Assembly: GCA_045837725.1 (NCBI GenBank) | Contig: JBEWZL010000243.1 | Coordinates: forward strand, 1 to 64,000 | Source of the DNA: Vermamoeba vermiformis | Taxonomy: Eukaryota > Tubulinea > Echinamoebida | Direction of reading: 5' to 3' | Length of the DNA stretch: 64,000 nt | Part shown: piece after piece, positions 10,748 through 20,262 of the stretch | Numbering within the stretch: position 1 is the stretch's first letter | Layout: every line of letters starts with the position of its first letter | The notes under the pieces: generated by a model | What the model was told of the DNA's origin: nothing | The model's database searches: none | Seen by the model: the letters and a program-made list of their open reading frames with translations, nothing else | Program-made: the position numbers and the translations under genes

Positions 10748-13700
10748 TCGGGGGAGACCCCCCGCACCCCCCAACATCATTTTTTCCCCAAATCTTGGTA
10801 AAGTTAATTGACTTTACTTTCATGTCTGACATATCCCTGCCCAAAGTGATTTGCCTTGTGAACATTACATCATGATCTCTCAACTCTTTGAGCTTGCTTT
10901 ATCAACTTTGTAACCCTGTGGGGATGCATTTCACATTTGAATCTGTTCTTTTGTTCTGTACGTAATTCTTCAAATTTTACTCATCAATCACAACATGAAT
11001 GCAGAGCCCTTTTTGATTTATAATACCCCTGCGGGGATTGAATTAATCCCCAGCTTAATGTGCGCAGAGCGCAATTTATCGGTCGGATTCTACGTTCATG
11101 CAAAATGCATCAAACTGACCTCGTTTTGATCGAATGAATCCCAAGACTAAGTGCTGTCAATTGTTTGGATCTATCTTGGCTTGTACAATGACCCCTGCGG
11201 GGATTGCATTAATCCCCAGCATAACGTGCACGAAGTGCAAAATCAATTAACGACACTCGAAGTTTTTGAGCAACGTATAATGTAAAGCACTTTTTAATTG
11301 GAATTACCCCCTGCAGGGATTGAACTAATCCCCAGCTTAATGTGCACGGAGCGCAACTATTCGGTCACATTCTACATTGGAGTGAAACTTTTGATTAATC
11401 CCTTACTACTTGCAACAAACAATAGTCAAAATCATAATCTTGAGGATCAGACCCCTGCGGGGAATGCAGCCCCGGAACTACACGTGCGCTCTTTTTTGTT
11501 CGGCCTTTTTTAGCTCCCAATTACTTTCTTAATGCTCTTCTTTGTTAGCTCCAACTACATTCTTTATGCTCTTTGTTTTTTGATTTTCATCCTCAATTCA
11601 CTGTTTTGTCATCAAGTCATTTGCAGCATCACATTGTCATGCCATCTTCAGGCTCAGTAAATTGTCATCATCATAATGATCCTCAATATCATCATCATCA
11701 CCATCATCCATAAAATTGACTCATTTTTCATCATTTCTCAGTGATCTAACCCCTGCGGGGAACACAGCCCCGGAACTGCACACGCGTTCTTTTTGTTTGG
11801 CCTTTACTTAGCACTCAATAGCGTTCTTAATGCTCTTTTTCATTAGCTCCAACTACTTTATTTATGCTCTTCTTATTTTAATAATCATCATCAATTCACT
11901 GTTTTGTCATTAATTGATTCGCACCATATCATCATTGTCATGATAATCATCTTCATCATTACATTTTCATCATCATCATCATTAAAACTACCCAGTTTTT
12001 GTCATTCCTCCATGAACTACCCCCTGCGGGGAAAGCAGCCCCGGACTACAAGCGCGTTCTTTTTGTTCGGCTTTACTTAGCTCCCAATTACCTTCTTAAT
12101 GCTCTTGTTTGTTAGCTCCAAGTACATCTTTATGCTCTTTGTTTTTTTATTTCCATCCTTGATTCGCTGTTTTGTTATCAAGTCACTCACACCATATCAT
12201 CATCAAATCATCATCTCATCATCATCATCACCATCATTGAATTATTTCAAGTATCATTGAATTTCTTGGTAACCTACCCCCTGCGGGGAAAGCAGCCCCG
12301 TTACTACAAGCGCGGTCTTTTTGTTCGGCGTTAACTTGCTCTCAGTACCGTTCTTTATGCTCTTCATTGTTAGCTCCAAGTACATTCTTTATGCTCTTTA
12401 TCCGTTGATTTTCATCATCAATTCACTATTTTGTCATTCGCATACCATCATCATAAGGGTCCATTGTCATCATCACCATGATCCTCATCCTTATCATCAT
12501 CATCATCCTCATCATCCTCATTGAATTAATTCAATTTTCATTCATTTTCATCTTAATTGACCCCCTGCGGGGAAAGCAGCCCCGGACTGCACGCGCGGTC
12601 TTTTTGTTCGGCATTTACTTGCTTTCAGTGCCATTCTTTATGCTCTTCGTTGTTAGCTCCAAGTACATTCTTTATGCTCTTGATTCGTTCAACCATATCA
12701 TCATCATTGCCATGATCATCATCTTGTCTTCATCATCATCATCATCATCATCCTCAGGATGATCATCATCACTGCATCATCATTACATCATCATCATCAT
12801 CATATCATCTAATTTCAATTTTCATTCATTTTCTTTAAAGTTACCCCCTGCGGGGATCAATCCCCGGAACTGCACTAGCGTTCTTTTTGTTTGGCTTTTA
12901 CTTTGCTCTCAATTCCGTTCTTAATGCTCTTTTTGCACGACATTGTCACATCATCATTATCATCCTTCTCATGATCATCATCATCATCATCATAATCATC
13001 ACCATCATTATCATCATTGTCATCATCATCAACTAATCTCAAATTTCACTGATTTTCTTCATAAGTTACCCCCTGCGGGGATTGATCCCCGGAAAAGAGT
13101 GCGCACGGAGCGCTATTAGATTCAAATACCGTTCTTTTTGCTCTTTTTCATGTGCGAAACTATGGGAATTACGCGCGTTAGCGCGATTATCCCATGCTTA
13201 AAGCACACGTGTACCAGTTAACCATCATTGATACCATTGCAATGATGATCATCATCAACATCATCGTCATCATCATCATTTAATTATCTCAATTTTCATC
13301 ACTTTTTTCAAAACTACCCCCTGCGGGGATTGATCCCCGGAAAAGAGCGCGCGCGGAGCGCTATTAGATCCAAATGACGTTCTTTTTGCTCTTTTTCATG
13401 TGCTAAATGATGGGAATTACGCGCGTTAGCGCGATTATCCCATGCTTAAAGCACACGTGTACCAGTTAACCATCATTGATACCATTGCAATGATGATCAT
13501 CATCGTCATCCTCATCATCATCATCATCATCTACTAATTTCACTTTTCATTGACTTTCTTCATAACTTACCCCCTGCGGGGATTGATCCCCAGAAAGAAC
13601 GCGCGCGGAGCGTGACTAGATCCAAATCGCGTTCTTTATGCTCTTTTTTACTTGAAAACGATGGGATTTACGCGCGTTAGCGCGACTATCCCGTATTTAA

Positions 13701-13890
13701 AGCACGCGTTGCTGTTACTTTACATTGATTACTATAGCAATGATGAAGAATGACATCCTTCATTCTTCTATTGATTTAAAGCATTCGTGTACCAATTAAC
13801 ATTCATTGATTAGAATTAACAATGAAATTTCATTCTCTTATCCTCATCATTTCATTCATTTTTATTTGGGCCCCGCGGGGATCTACGATG
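10748..13890. repeat. Satellite of GC-rich palindromes alternating with (ATC)n tracts
   Basis: About 15 irregular units contain CCCC(C)TGCGGGG followed by GGGGATTGATCCCC or a variant, with cores near 10748, 10914, 11029, 11188, 11306, 11450, 11748, 12022, 12277, 12561, 12842, 13066, 13316, 13569 and 13870. From 11450 on, spacing is about 225-300 bp. Each unit then has a GTTCTTTTTG...ATGCTCTT pyrimidine-rich segment and CATCATC microsatellite. Two later units carry further hairpins, for example ATGGGA...TCCCAT enclosing CGCGC-GTTA-GCGCG, and CATCATTG/CAATGATG. Open frames here encode only I/S/H runs and are not genes. Confidence 0.85.
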
Positions 13891-13897
13891 AACTCAA

Positions 13898-14437
13898 TCA
13901 CGCATTAACACTAGTGATATTAAGGAGTTAATAATTGGTAATATTAATTGGAAAAGTGTAAATTAACTTACCTGTTAGCCGCATCCGTACTTTGTTCGAC
14001 ATCCAAGATCGCCAAGTCCTGGATCAACGCGTCGGGCCACCTAAACAATAAAAAGATATTAGATTAATTATTCGATGTGTTATAAAATGTAAATAACTTA
14101 CTCTTATGCGTTTAATGGTCCCGCCAAGTAAAATTTAGCGGATCGAGCCCGGTACTTCTCGATCAGCTTCATCGGGCTCGATCGTTCGTGTGAGTATTCC
14201 TATTAATATAACGCGTTAGTACTTGGCTTGTTAATCGTGATTATGTGCTTACCTTCGATATCTTTGACTTTAACCAGGATTTTTCAACGCGCGAAGTCGA
14301 CGATCTAGATCCGTGTTGAGTAACTTGTACCGCCTAAATAAAACGCTTTAGACTATTAAACAATAATAAAATAAACGATTTAAACTACTTACGGTTGCTT
14401 CATTATTGGGAATCGAGAGATCGGTTTCGCGCTCGAT
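13898..14437 (-). pseudogene. Unknown spliced gene remnant next to hairpin array B
   Basis: Four minus-strand exon-like blocks separated by introns of about 50-60 nt read ...IERETDLSIPNNEAT, AVQVTQHGSRSSTSRVEK..., EYSHERSSPMKLIEKYRARS... and WPDALIQDLAILDVEQSTD..., ending near 13898. Donors (GTAAGT, GTAAGC) and acceptors (TTTAG, CACTAG) match the host introns, so splicing was or is real. The reading is not continuous over all blocks and no start is evident, so I treat it as a broken or fragmentary copy. No family is recognised. Hairpin array B lies upstream on the same strand and could be its leader. Confidence 0.4.
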
Positions 14438-15039
14438 CTAAAACTCGCACCAAAGTTCTGATGTTCAAATTACTATTAAATAATGATTAATATATTATGT
14501 TAATAATAAAATAAACAGTAATTTATATTTTAAACGAGCACGAAGCTCGATTCGTATCTCGTAATTATTTAAGAGTAATTTTAAATTTTAAAATGACGCG
14601 TTCCCTGCGTCTAATTGAATGTTTTTATTATTGAAAAATAACTTACGGAATATTTCGATGCGTCCAACGCATCCGATCTTGGCATCAAGTTACCGAATCC
14701 GTCACCGAGCAGTGGCGACCATCCCTACAGTGGGACACGAACGGAAAAAGCCAGTATACCGTGAAACGACCATTGGTGGTCTGGATCTCGCGCATCGAAA
14801 GTGACTGGAACTTTCGATCGCGCTAAAAAACCGTAACAATAATCTAAATAAAAAATTACGCGTTAGAATATTGTATTTAGTATAATTTGATAAATATAAG
14901 TTAAAAATCCAGATAAAATCCGAGCACGAAGCTCGATCCGGATCTGATTGATTTTGGTTCCAAAATTTAGAAATTGAATTTACGATGTTAAAATAATATA
15001 CATGGTGAAAGGATATTAAAAAAATTATTACCTTAAATT
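14438..15039. other. Stretch with two CGAGC-ACGAA-GCTCG hairpins
   Basis: No convincing gene is present. Two identical hairpins CGAGC-ACGAA-GCTCG occur at 14535-14549 and 14921-14935, each followed by A-T-rich or GATCCGGATC sequence. A minus-strand exon-like segment with no clear frame lies at about 14650-14820. This stretch joins the gene remnant to hairpin array B. Confidence 0.5.
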
Positions 15040-15411
15040 ATCTCGGTCACTGCACCGAGATTTGATCGCGTTTTGATCGCGATCTTAAAGCCGCGCTGGA
15101 ACGACGCTGATTGTCGTTTGGCGCGTGTGTATGAATAAAAAATAAGCCATCTAAATAAACAAATCGACCCTTGTGGCCGATCTGTTGCGAATCCGAGATT
15201 CGCTACTGTCAATCTTCGAAATAACTCGCGCTGAACGGCCGTGTTGACCGTGGCGCGGCACTATCTGCTGTTATTAATCATTAAATAATAAATATATCGA
15301 CCCTTGTGGTCGATCTGTTGAATTGTTGATGCGAAATAGCCCGTGTGCCATTTTCGCATCAGCTCAGATCCGAAATATCTCGCGCTGAAACGGCTCTGGT
15401 GCCGCGGCGCG
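15040..15411. repeat. Hairpin array B
   Basis: Array B repeats and extends the modules of array A in the same orientation. 15040-15061 has ATCTCGGT/ACCGAGAT; 15064-15084 GATCGCG/CGCGATC; 15092-15125 CGCGC/GCGCG enclosing a perfect AACGAC/GTCGTT; 15164-15180 TCGACC/GGCCGA; 15187-15203 GCGAATC/GATTCGC. Further on, 15227-15257 has CGCGC/GCGCG enclosing ACGG/CCGT; 15297-15313 a perfect TCGACC-CTTGT-GGTCGA; 15328-15360 GATGCGAAA/TTTCGCATC; and 15381-15411 CGCGC/GCGCG enclosing CGGC/GCCG. A last degenerate GTGGTCGATCTGT follows. Inner stems change on both arms between copies, which indicates selection on pairing. Confidence 0.75.
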
Positions 15412-16354
15412 TTACTTTAAGCTGTAAAAATAAATAACCCTAGTGGTCGATCTGTCCAAGTATTTAAACAATGCTTAATCTGCGTAACGGTCACTTCCTG
15501 ATTTAGAAAACCGACGTGTGTCGACTGCACGTGCTGCCAAAAAATTGTTCTGTGCTGGGATAAATCCTGGCACGGCTGACAATTTTAGCTCCGCACTGCT
15601 TTCATAACTAACCCACTAACTACGAGCACCACACCACAATGGTCGTGGAATTAATTTTATTATTTTCTTGGTCCAACGAAAGCAGCTGTGTTGCGTTTTG
15701 AATTAATATTAACAACACCAAGGTTCCGGGAGCTGATCGGCTGTCTGCTCCACTAACTTATGCTCGTACAGTGCGTAGTGCACTGCGGTGAGTTTTCCCT
15801 CATTAATAACTCGGAGCAGAATTTATCTTAATAATATTTAATTTAGATTTTCATCAGATCGTGGTCACGCGTTGTTGTTCTCCGCGCTCACTGCTGCGTA
15901 GGACTTAATTCAAAATGTCTCTGCGGCACAATGCAAAGACACATGCTTATAGGGTGCTAGCCAACAAGTACCTGACATTTGGTAAGTAAAAGAATTTTTA
16001 AATCTGGAACTTTAGATGCGCGGCATCTAATTTTTATCGTTTGTGTAGTGTAGCTTGCCTCCTTATAAGTGCCACACGTTCTGCGAGCTTCAACAGGACT
16101 GCTGGATAGTGAGCAACCTGCGTGAGGTAAGTCAGGTAGATTTTAACCTCGATCACGAATCTGACCCGTTGTGTGCAGCGTTTCATGACACGTCAAGTCC
16201 AACACAACCTCATCACTTTGATGCCAGTGCACGCACTGCTGCAGCTGGCCTCTTTATAAACACCACACGTCCCATGGGCTTATATTGGTCTGCCTAAGGT
16301 AAGTCAGGTTCGGTGTGCTTTTTTTAACTCGATCTAACACTCACCTGCCCAGTG
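15412..16354 (+). other. Repeat-bearing stretch with exon-like segments, no firm gene
   Basis: A short ATG frame at about 15915 (MSLRHNAKTHAYRVLANKYLTFG) runs into a GTAAGT donor. It is followed by exon-like segments that each end in GAG or AAG plus GTAAGTCAGG, near 16126 and 16299. These two segments and their flanks (CTCCTTATAAGTGCCACACG versus CTCTTTATAAACACCACACG) look like copies of one unit. No domain is recognised and the frame does not stay open. It may be a non-coding or decayed transcript. Confidence 0.3.
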
Positions 16355-16364
16355 TCCAGGAGTC

Positions 16365-17090
16365 ATGCTCTCCCTGTGACCAGTCACACTCTCTGTCTGT
16401 GACCGGCCGGTCACGCGCTCTCCCTGTGACCGGTCACGCTCTTGCCTGTGACCAGCAGCCGGTCACGTGCTCTCCCTGTGACCAGCTGGTCACACTCTCT
16501 TGCCTGTGACCAGCCGGTCACGCTCTCTTGCCTGTGACCAGCCGGTCACACTCTCTCCCTGTGACCAGCCGGTCACACGCTCTCCCTGTCTCCCTGTGAC
16601 CAGCCGGTCACGCTCTTTCCCTGTGACCAGCCGGTCACACTCTCTGTCCGCAACCAGCTGATCACACTGCCTGCCCCTTGTGACCAGCCGGTCACGCTCT
16701 CTGTCTGCGACCAGCTGGTCACACTCTTTCCCTGTGACCAGCTGGTCACACTCTTTCTCCTATGACCAGCTGGTCACGCTCTCTGTCCCAGCTGGTCACA
16801 CTGTCTGCCCCTTGTGACCAGCCACGCTCTCTGTCCCAGCTGGTCACGTTCTCTGTCCCGCAACCAGCTGGTCACGCTCTTCCCTGTGACCAGCCGATCA
16901 CGCTCTTTCTCCTGTGACCAGCTGGTCACACTTCTGTCTATGGCCCCTGTGACTCAGTCTCTGCGCCTATGACCCTCTGGTCACGCTCCATGTCCTAGTG
17001 ACCAGCTGGTCACACCTAGTCTCTACCCCTGTGACCTGCTGGTCACGCTTCTGCCTATGGCCCACTGTAACCTATTGGTCATGCCTAGCA
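16365..17090. repeat. Minisatellite of GTGACC/GGTCAC palindromes
   Basis: More than twenty copies of a unit of about 25-35 bp, CTCTCCCTGTGACCAGC followed by (C/T)GGTCACGCT. The core GTGACCAGCYGGTCAC is a perfect 16-bp palindrome when Y is T, and a 6-bp stem with a four-base loop when Y is C. A shortened core GTGACCGGTCAC also occurs. The stem is conserved while the spacer varies in length and sequence. Confidence 0.85.
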
Positions 17091-17270
17091 GCTGGGTTGT
17101 AGCTGCATAAATAAAGCAAAATCTAAGGGTATCTGGATTTTTTTATTTGCCCTAAGACCCCTAAGCCCTAAAAGGCTATATAATAAATGTTTATTTACTT
17201 TTTTCACTATTCTTTGGGTTAGTGAACGTTGACAGGCTTTTTGAATATGGTTCGATTGCCTTGTAACTAG

Positions 17271-17420
17271 GTTTGACCACCTCAGAAAGCCTCGGAACTT
17301 GGTTCGACAGCCTCGGAACTTGGTTCGACAGCCTCGGAACTTGGTTCGACAGCCTCGGAACTTGGTTCGACAGCCTCGGAACTTGGTTCGACAGCCTCAG
17401 AACGTAGTTCGACTGCCTCA
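17271..17420. repeat. 21-bp tandem repeat
   Basis: About five near-perfect copies plus degenerate ends of a 21-bp unit, AGCCTCGGAACTTGGTTCGA plus C. Because 21 is a multiple of three, all frames stay open and give false heptapeptide-repeat proteins. 17091-17270 holds nothing I recognise. Confidence 0.85.
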
Positions 17421-18359
17421 GAACTTGCTTGGAACTTGGTTTGCTGCCTCCCAACTTTGGCTAATCCTGACCCTGTGTTCAAGATGGTCATAACTGGGCT
17501 AGCCCCTATATGGCCAAGCCTTGTTATATATATAAATGGGATTACCTAAGCAAAATTTTGCTTAAGTAAAATTCAACACGGACTTTTGTTTATTTTAGTA
17601 ACTTTTCAAGGCTAGCCCTATATGGCCAGGCCCTTTTACATATATGAATTGGAGTTAGATTCGGTCGCTGCAACCTCCCACCACTCACTGTAGACGACAA
17701 GCCCACAGGTATAAATGAATATACATTTTACTATTTTGCATATTCAAATATTCTGACCCTTCATTATTAGGCTGGTACACATCAGGTCTTCAAGAATTCT
17801 TCGTTTGAGCGTAGTCCTTGGACTACGGTTGATCGAGAATTCTGCACTCTACAGGTTGGACGTGCATACAAATGAATAGACATTTTGTAAGTACGCATAT
17901 TCAAAATAGTTACCTGACGAAACTAAGTTCCTTAACTTTAGGCTCAGCCTTCATTGTAAACCTGCCAAGGCAAATAGATGAAAAAACAATGTTTGTGATT
18001 CAAAATTGGGAATACAAAGACAGTATACATTTTGGTATAATTGTATATTCAAAAATAAACAATATGTATTCAAATCATGGGGTTTTTTATTCAAAAATAT
18101 TACATTTTCTAGGCTTTAGGCCTATAAGCCTTAAATTAGCTAAGCCTAACTATATATTTAATTGCAGGATTCAGGTGTGTGCCCTGACCCCACGAAGGGG
18201 ATGCGTACCCCATCCCCATGAAGGAGATGCCTACCCTGTCCCCACAAAGGGGATGCCATTGATATTTGGCGGGCCAAACCCTTTTTTTTTGTGTGGCCAG
18301 CCCTGTCAGCCAGCCTGGCCCTAAAGTATATATAATTCTCTTGCAAAAAAGTGAAACTT
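17421..18359. other. Repeat-derived stretch without firm gene
   Basis: It contains two copies of a GGCTAGCCC(C)TATATGGCCA motif (about 17499 and 17610) and repeated GAATATACATTTT/GCATATTCAAA segments. A three-copy unit of about 35 bp at 18180-18262 is built on CCCCAYGAAGGGGATGC, with CCCC/GGGG arms. An ATG frame at 17872-18324 is open, but it is low complexity and runs through these repeats, so I do not call it a gene. Confidence 0.5.
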
Positions 18360-19607
18360 TTATTTGTATTCAGCCAACACATAAATTATGTTTTGATAAT
18401 CTTGCTTTTTTGCACTTTGTAAAGCCTTATGCTTTGCTCTGTTAGATATTTCTTCTTTGTAATTTTGTAGGGCAAATTTGACACTTTTCAGGTAGCCTTT
18501 CTTCGCAATGTAGATAAATGCATTATCTAGCCAATCAGAATCTATTTTTGGATGATGAATTAACACTTCAAGTACCTCCTTATGTCGATATTTGAGTGCT
18601 ACCACTACAGGATTTCTCTTTGATGGTTTTTTGGTTGGCATAATGCGTTGATCTTGTAGCAATAGTTCAACCATGGCAGGGCTTGAACATTTAGTTGTAA
18701 GGTACAACAAATAATTGTCAGCATAAAGATTTGGATTGATTTTCCCATCTTGAAGAATAAGTTGGAGGCTATCTTTGAAATTGTAGGTGATCACTTCTTT
18801 CCAAAGAGTGAATTGGTAATTGCTTGATTCCAATAGTCTTGCATTTGTAAGCAAAATTTTAATGCCTGATGAATGATGACTTAAAACTCTAACCACCACA
18901 TGGAAATCTGTCCTCTCTTCTTGCATCAATAGGCAAACAACTTCAATATTCCCTCCAGAAATGGCACTTTGTAATGCTCTTTCAAAGCTTGCTGCTGAAT
19001 AGAACCTTGGGTCTTGTCTAATCAGTTTGATAACTTCTACGGGGGCATATCTGTAAATTGCAGTTTTACGTGGCCAGCCTTCAAAGTTGTGTTCACTGAC
19101 AGCAAGAATATGCTGGACAATGTTGGTCCATCCTTTTATAATAGCTGTGAACAAGAGATTATCTGGTTGAATTGTTCTGGATAATTTATGACTTAAAAGA
19201 GTCTGAACGACTTGTTTATCTGCATCAGTAATCTCACTGTCTTCATTATTGACTACTGTGCCTATAGCCTCGTGTAGCGTGTGCTTAGAGGTATATCTGT
19301 CATCTTGAAGTAGTCGTTCAAGTAGCCTAAGGCTCCGTAACTCAGCAGCTTTTGCAAGCATCTCCTCAGATCTGGCAAGCACTCTAGTGTCATTGACTAT
19401 GTACTGAATAGCAACTCGATAAAACTCTTTGGATATTAATAACCAATCCAGTGATCCAAACGGCAAAATATTATATTTTATCACATCCATGGGAATGAAG
19501 GGATGTGAAGTGGGTCCAATTAGTATCGTCCTTGCTGCGTCTTCACTGTACTTTTTCCTCTTCGCATTGTGCTTGTAGGATGTGTCGTAGCTATTACTTC
19601 TCTTCAT
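18360..19607 (-). CDS. F-box-like, ankyrin-type repeat protein
   Basis: A single open frame of 415 residues from ATG 19607 to the stop at 18360, without introns, unlike its neighbours. Residues 36-72 (HPFIPMDVIKYNILPFGSLD...ISKEFYRVAI) resemble a degenerate F-box. From about residue 90 it has repeated helical units with the pattern L-L-x-D-x-R (RLLQDDRYT, IRQDPRFY, LMQEERTD, LLLQDQRIMP, LIHHPKIDS), typical of the divergent ankyrin repeats of amoebae and their large viruses. In such proteins the F-box joins an SCF ubiquitin ligase and the repeats bind the substrate. This is inferred from layout alone. The lack of introns could reflect retrocopying or transfer. Confidence 0.7.
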   Translation of the reverse strand: MKRSNSYDTSYKHNAKRKKYSEDAARTILIGPTSHPFIPMDVIKYNILPFGSLDWLLISKEFYRVAIQYIVNDTRVLARSEEMLAKAAELRSLRLLERLLQDDRYTSKHTLHEAIGTVVNNEDSEITDADKQVVQTLLSHKLSRTIQPDNLLFTAIIKGWTNIVQHILAVSEHNFEGWPRKTAIYRYAPVEVIKLIRQDPRFYSAASFERALQSAISGGNIEVVCLLMQEERTDFHVVVRVLSHHSSGIKILLTNARLLESSNYQFTLWKEVITYNFKDSLQLILQDGKINPNLYADNYLLYLTTKCSSPAMVELLLQDQRIMPTKKPSKRNPVVVALKYRHKEVLEVLIHHPKIDSDWLDNAFIYIAKKGYLKSVKFALQNYKEEISNRAKHKALQSAKKQDYQNIIYVLAEYK

Positions 19608-19811
19608 TCTACAATCGAGTTCATATTAATAAAATTATTTTAAATAATTTTGGGATACCGATAATTTACAGCAGATTTCAGAATACGAGTCCACTTACAG
19701 CTGATTTCATAAAACGTGTCATGGAAAATATTTCGTAAATTATTTACACCATTAAAATGATCGAAATAAATTAAATTGATTTTAAATTAATGGTTCATAA
19801 TTGATATTACC

Positions 19812-20160
19812 TTGTTTAGCCAGCAAAAACCGAATTTAACCGATCGCGATCTAATCCTGAGACGGATTTGCAACCCCCTTGCCTCGTTCTAATAAACAAA
19901 TTATTAGTAAAAGTGTTTATTATTATATGTAAATTAATTAAACTTACGTGCTGTTGTCTCTATCTCGGCGATACAAGGAAATTAAATCGTTGCTCGAGAT
20001 CTCAATTCGAGTGGAATTTCAATCATTGCACGCTGATTTTTCCGATTATAGGGCATTCTAAACTAAAATAAATAATAAAATTAGTCTTTACAACAAGTAT
20101 ATTAATAGTTCCGACTTACCGCTGGTTCAGATATCGCGCGCTCGAAGCCACATCCACGCG
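19812..20160 (-). other. Possible spliced non-coding transcript
   Basis: Exon-like blocks on the minus strand end in clean donors: AGCG|GTAAGTCGG near 20119, AGCAC|GTAAGTTTAA near 19947, and AACAAG|GTAATATC near 19811. The intervening sequences end in TTTTAG or TTATTAG. Only a 24-codon frame is present (MPYNRKNQRAMIEIPLELRS...). The layout resembles the block at 13898-14437. 19608-19811 and 20161-20262 show nothing else. Confidence 0.3.
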
Positions 20161-20262
20161 CCTCGACCTCAGGAATTATCCCTAACGCTCAAAAAGCTGC
20201 TCGTGTTCGAAAAAGATTCTCGCTTGGATAATGTGGTTACTTTTTTCACAATTGTGCTCTGA

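Noticed and set aside
12321-12762. Hydrophobic and His/Ser-rich frames
   Set aside because: They are translations of (ATC)n microsatellite and satellite units.
16365-17090. CRISPR-like array
   Set aside because: The palindromic units are irregular, the spacers are not unique or of constant length, and the host is eukaryotic.
17191-17493. Heptapeptide-repeat proteins on both strands
   Set aside because: A 21-bp tandem repeat keeps all frames open; there is no other coding sign.
17872-18324. 150-codon plus-strand frame
   Set aside because: It crosses several local repeats, is low complexity, and contains splice-like sites within it.
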